DNA of 64,000 nucleotides from Chondrus crispus (taxonomy: Eukaryota; Rhodophyta; Florideophyceae; Gigartinales; Gigartinaceae): assembly GCF_000350225.1 (NCBI RefSeq), contig NW_005178719.1:78175-142174 (forward strand), written 5' to 3'. A program made the translations under genes and the position numbers. Below the pieces are notes generated by a model that saw only the letters and a program-made list of their open reading frames with translations, was not told the origin of the DNA and did no database searches. This document shows positions 63,277-64,000 of this stretch, piece by piece. Position 1 is the stretch's first letter. The number at the start of each line of letters is the position of its first letter.

Positions 63277-64000
63277 GCGGAGCGGGGAAAGAAGGCCGGT
63301 GTCGAACAGGCTTCCTGACCGGTATTGCGATCGGCCCAGGGGTTGTGCGCGGTGTCGGTGCGCAACGAGCCGAGTCGGGGTGTCGCACCGCGTTCTACCA
63401 CTATGACGTCGTCACTTCATTAGACGCAACAGGCGGCGGTGGTGATTCGTACAGTATCCCGCGGGGCATTGCGTGTCTCGTATGCCGACGTGCGTACGTT
63501 CGCTCACGTGAGTTGCCCTTTTTTCGATTAATTTTCCGTTAATTTTTCCATTCCCGTGGTGGCGGATTGACACCGAGCGAGCGGGGCGCTGCGTGGGGTT
63601 GCCGCACTGTACGACAAGTGTCCCCATTTCTTCTCAGTTTTTCACACCTCATCCGCCGGTAGTGCTGTCGAGACCGGGTCGGGGGTATGACAGTGTAGTT
63701 TTCTCCTTGCCCCAATTTTCGCGTATTAGCCGTTGGCGGAGCTGCTCGTTGTCTCATCCGGGACCCCCATCCTCACGAGCCACAGTGACTCTCGGTCTCT
63801 ACGCCCCGCGTTTCAGCTCCTCTCCACTATTATTCCAAGGGCTCCCGTGATTCCGTTGGGGTTGCCTCAGTCGTTGGACCTCCCCTCGCCGCGATGATCG
63901 GACTTAACGGAACGTCCGGTGACCCTGTTCGGGGGGGGGGGTGTCCGACCTTTCAGCTCCGGAAGGGGTACTCGACTCCCCTTCGAGCTCTGCGTCCTCG
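63277..64000. other. End of window, no supported gene
   Basis: GC-rich sequence, including a run of G at about 63930. Only short frames. Confidence 0.45.

Larger units (their letters stand above)
57464..64000 (+). mobile_element. LTR retrotransposon, 5' part, cut by window end
   Basis: Starts with an LTR (57464-58056) inserted in the Ty3 fragment. A long GC-rich leader (58057-59832), a 762-residue ORF (59833-62121) and a GC-rich stretch with a hairpin minisatellite follow. No protease, RT or integrase is visible before the window ends. The LTR ends (TGTAGTATAA...GTTATACCACA) match those of the inner Ty3 element (TGTAGTACAA...GTTATGCCACA), suggesting a related lineage or a non-autonomous partner. 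Only the 5' part is visible, so wholeness cannot be judged. Confidence 0.6.

Overview
The window is nuclear DNA of a eukaryote with compact, almost intron-free, GC-rich host genes set between blocks packed with transposable elements. Gene content (MCM4, PCH2/TRIP13, a WW-LOR protein, an ABHD12-type lipase, an LRAT-domain protein) and this layout suggest a red alga of the Florideophyceae, with Chondrus crispus or a relative as the best guess. That is an inference; no marker gene here proves the species.

Layout. 1-10340 is a host gene island: the end of a CDF zinc transporter, MCM4, a carotenoid-oxygenase-fold protein with no metal histidines, an alpha/beta hydrolase sharing a divergent promoter with PCH2, and a WW-LOR protein. 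10341-20530 is AT-richer and holds a Mutator-like transposon whose transposase is fused to an Ulp1-type protease domain, plus a separate papain-fold-like peptidase gene. 21037-22619 is a broken pogo-type transposon. 22663-23037 holds a diverged histone H3 tail-like reading frame. 23530-43190 is a nest of LTR elements: a young Ty3 element (24148-34024) inside an older Ty3 element (to 38450), which abuts a Ty1/copia element carrying a PIF-type MITE. 43234-43896 is a second peptidase copy. 45766-48049 is a second host island (ABHD12-type lipase and LRAT protein). 48742-50920 is a pogo element with clear terminal inverted repeats. 52172-52870 is a decayed copy of the LRAT locus. 53586-57463 is part of another Ty3 element of the older family. 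57464-64000 is the 5' part of yet another LTR element with an unusual 762-residue ORF.

The standout is the ORF at 54291-55739. Its first 29 residues after Met copy the histone H3 tail (ARTKQTAR..STGGK.PR), but K9 and K27, the lysines whose methylation marks silent chromatin, are replaced, while K4, S10 and K14 remain. The tail is fused to a domain with a Cys...His...Asp signature shared with two other loci here. The gene lies antisense and tail-to-tail with the Ty3 integrase, between the integrase and an LTR. A diverged H3-tail frame with the same derived substitutions lies beside the other copy of this Ty3 family. I propose a retroelement accessory gene encoding a histone mimic.

Host genes show shared promoter features: CACGTG/ACACGTGT motifs lie upstream of all the host transcription units except the oxygenase-fold gene, and E2F-like sites lie upstream of MCM4.
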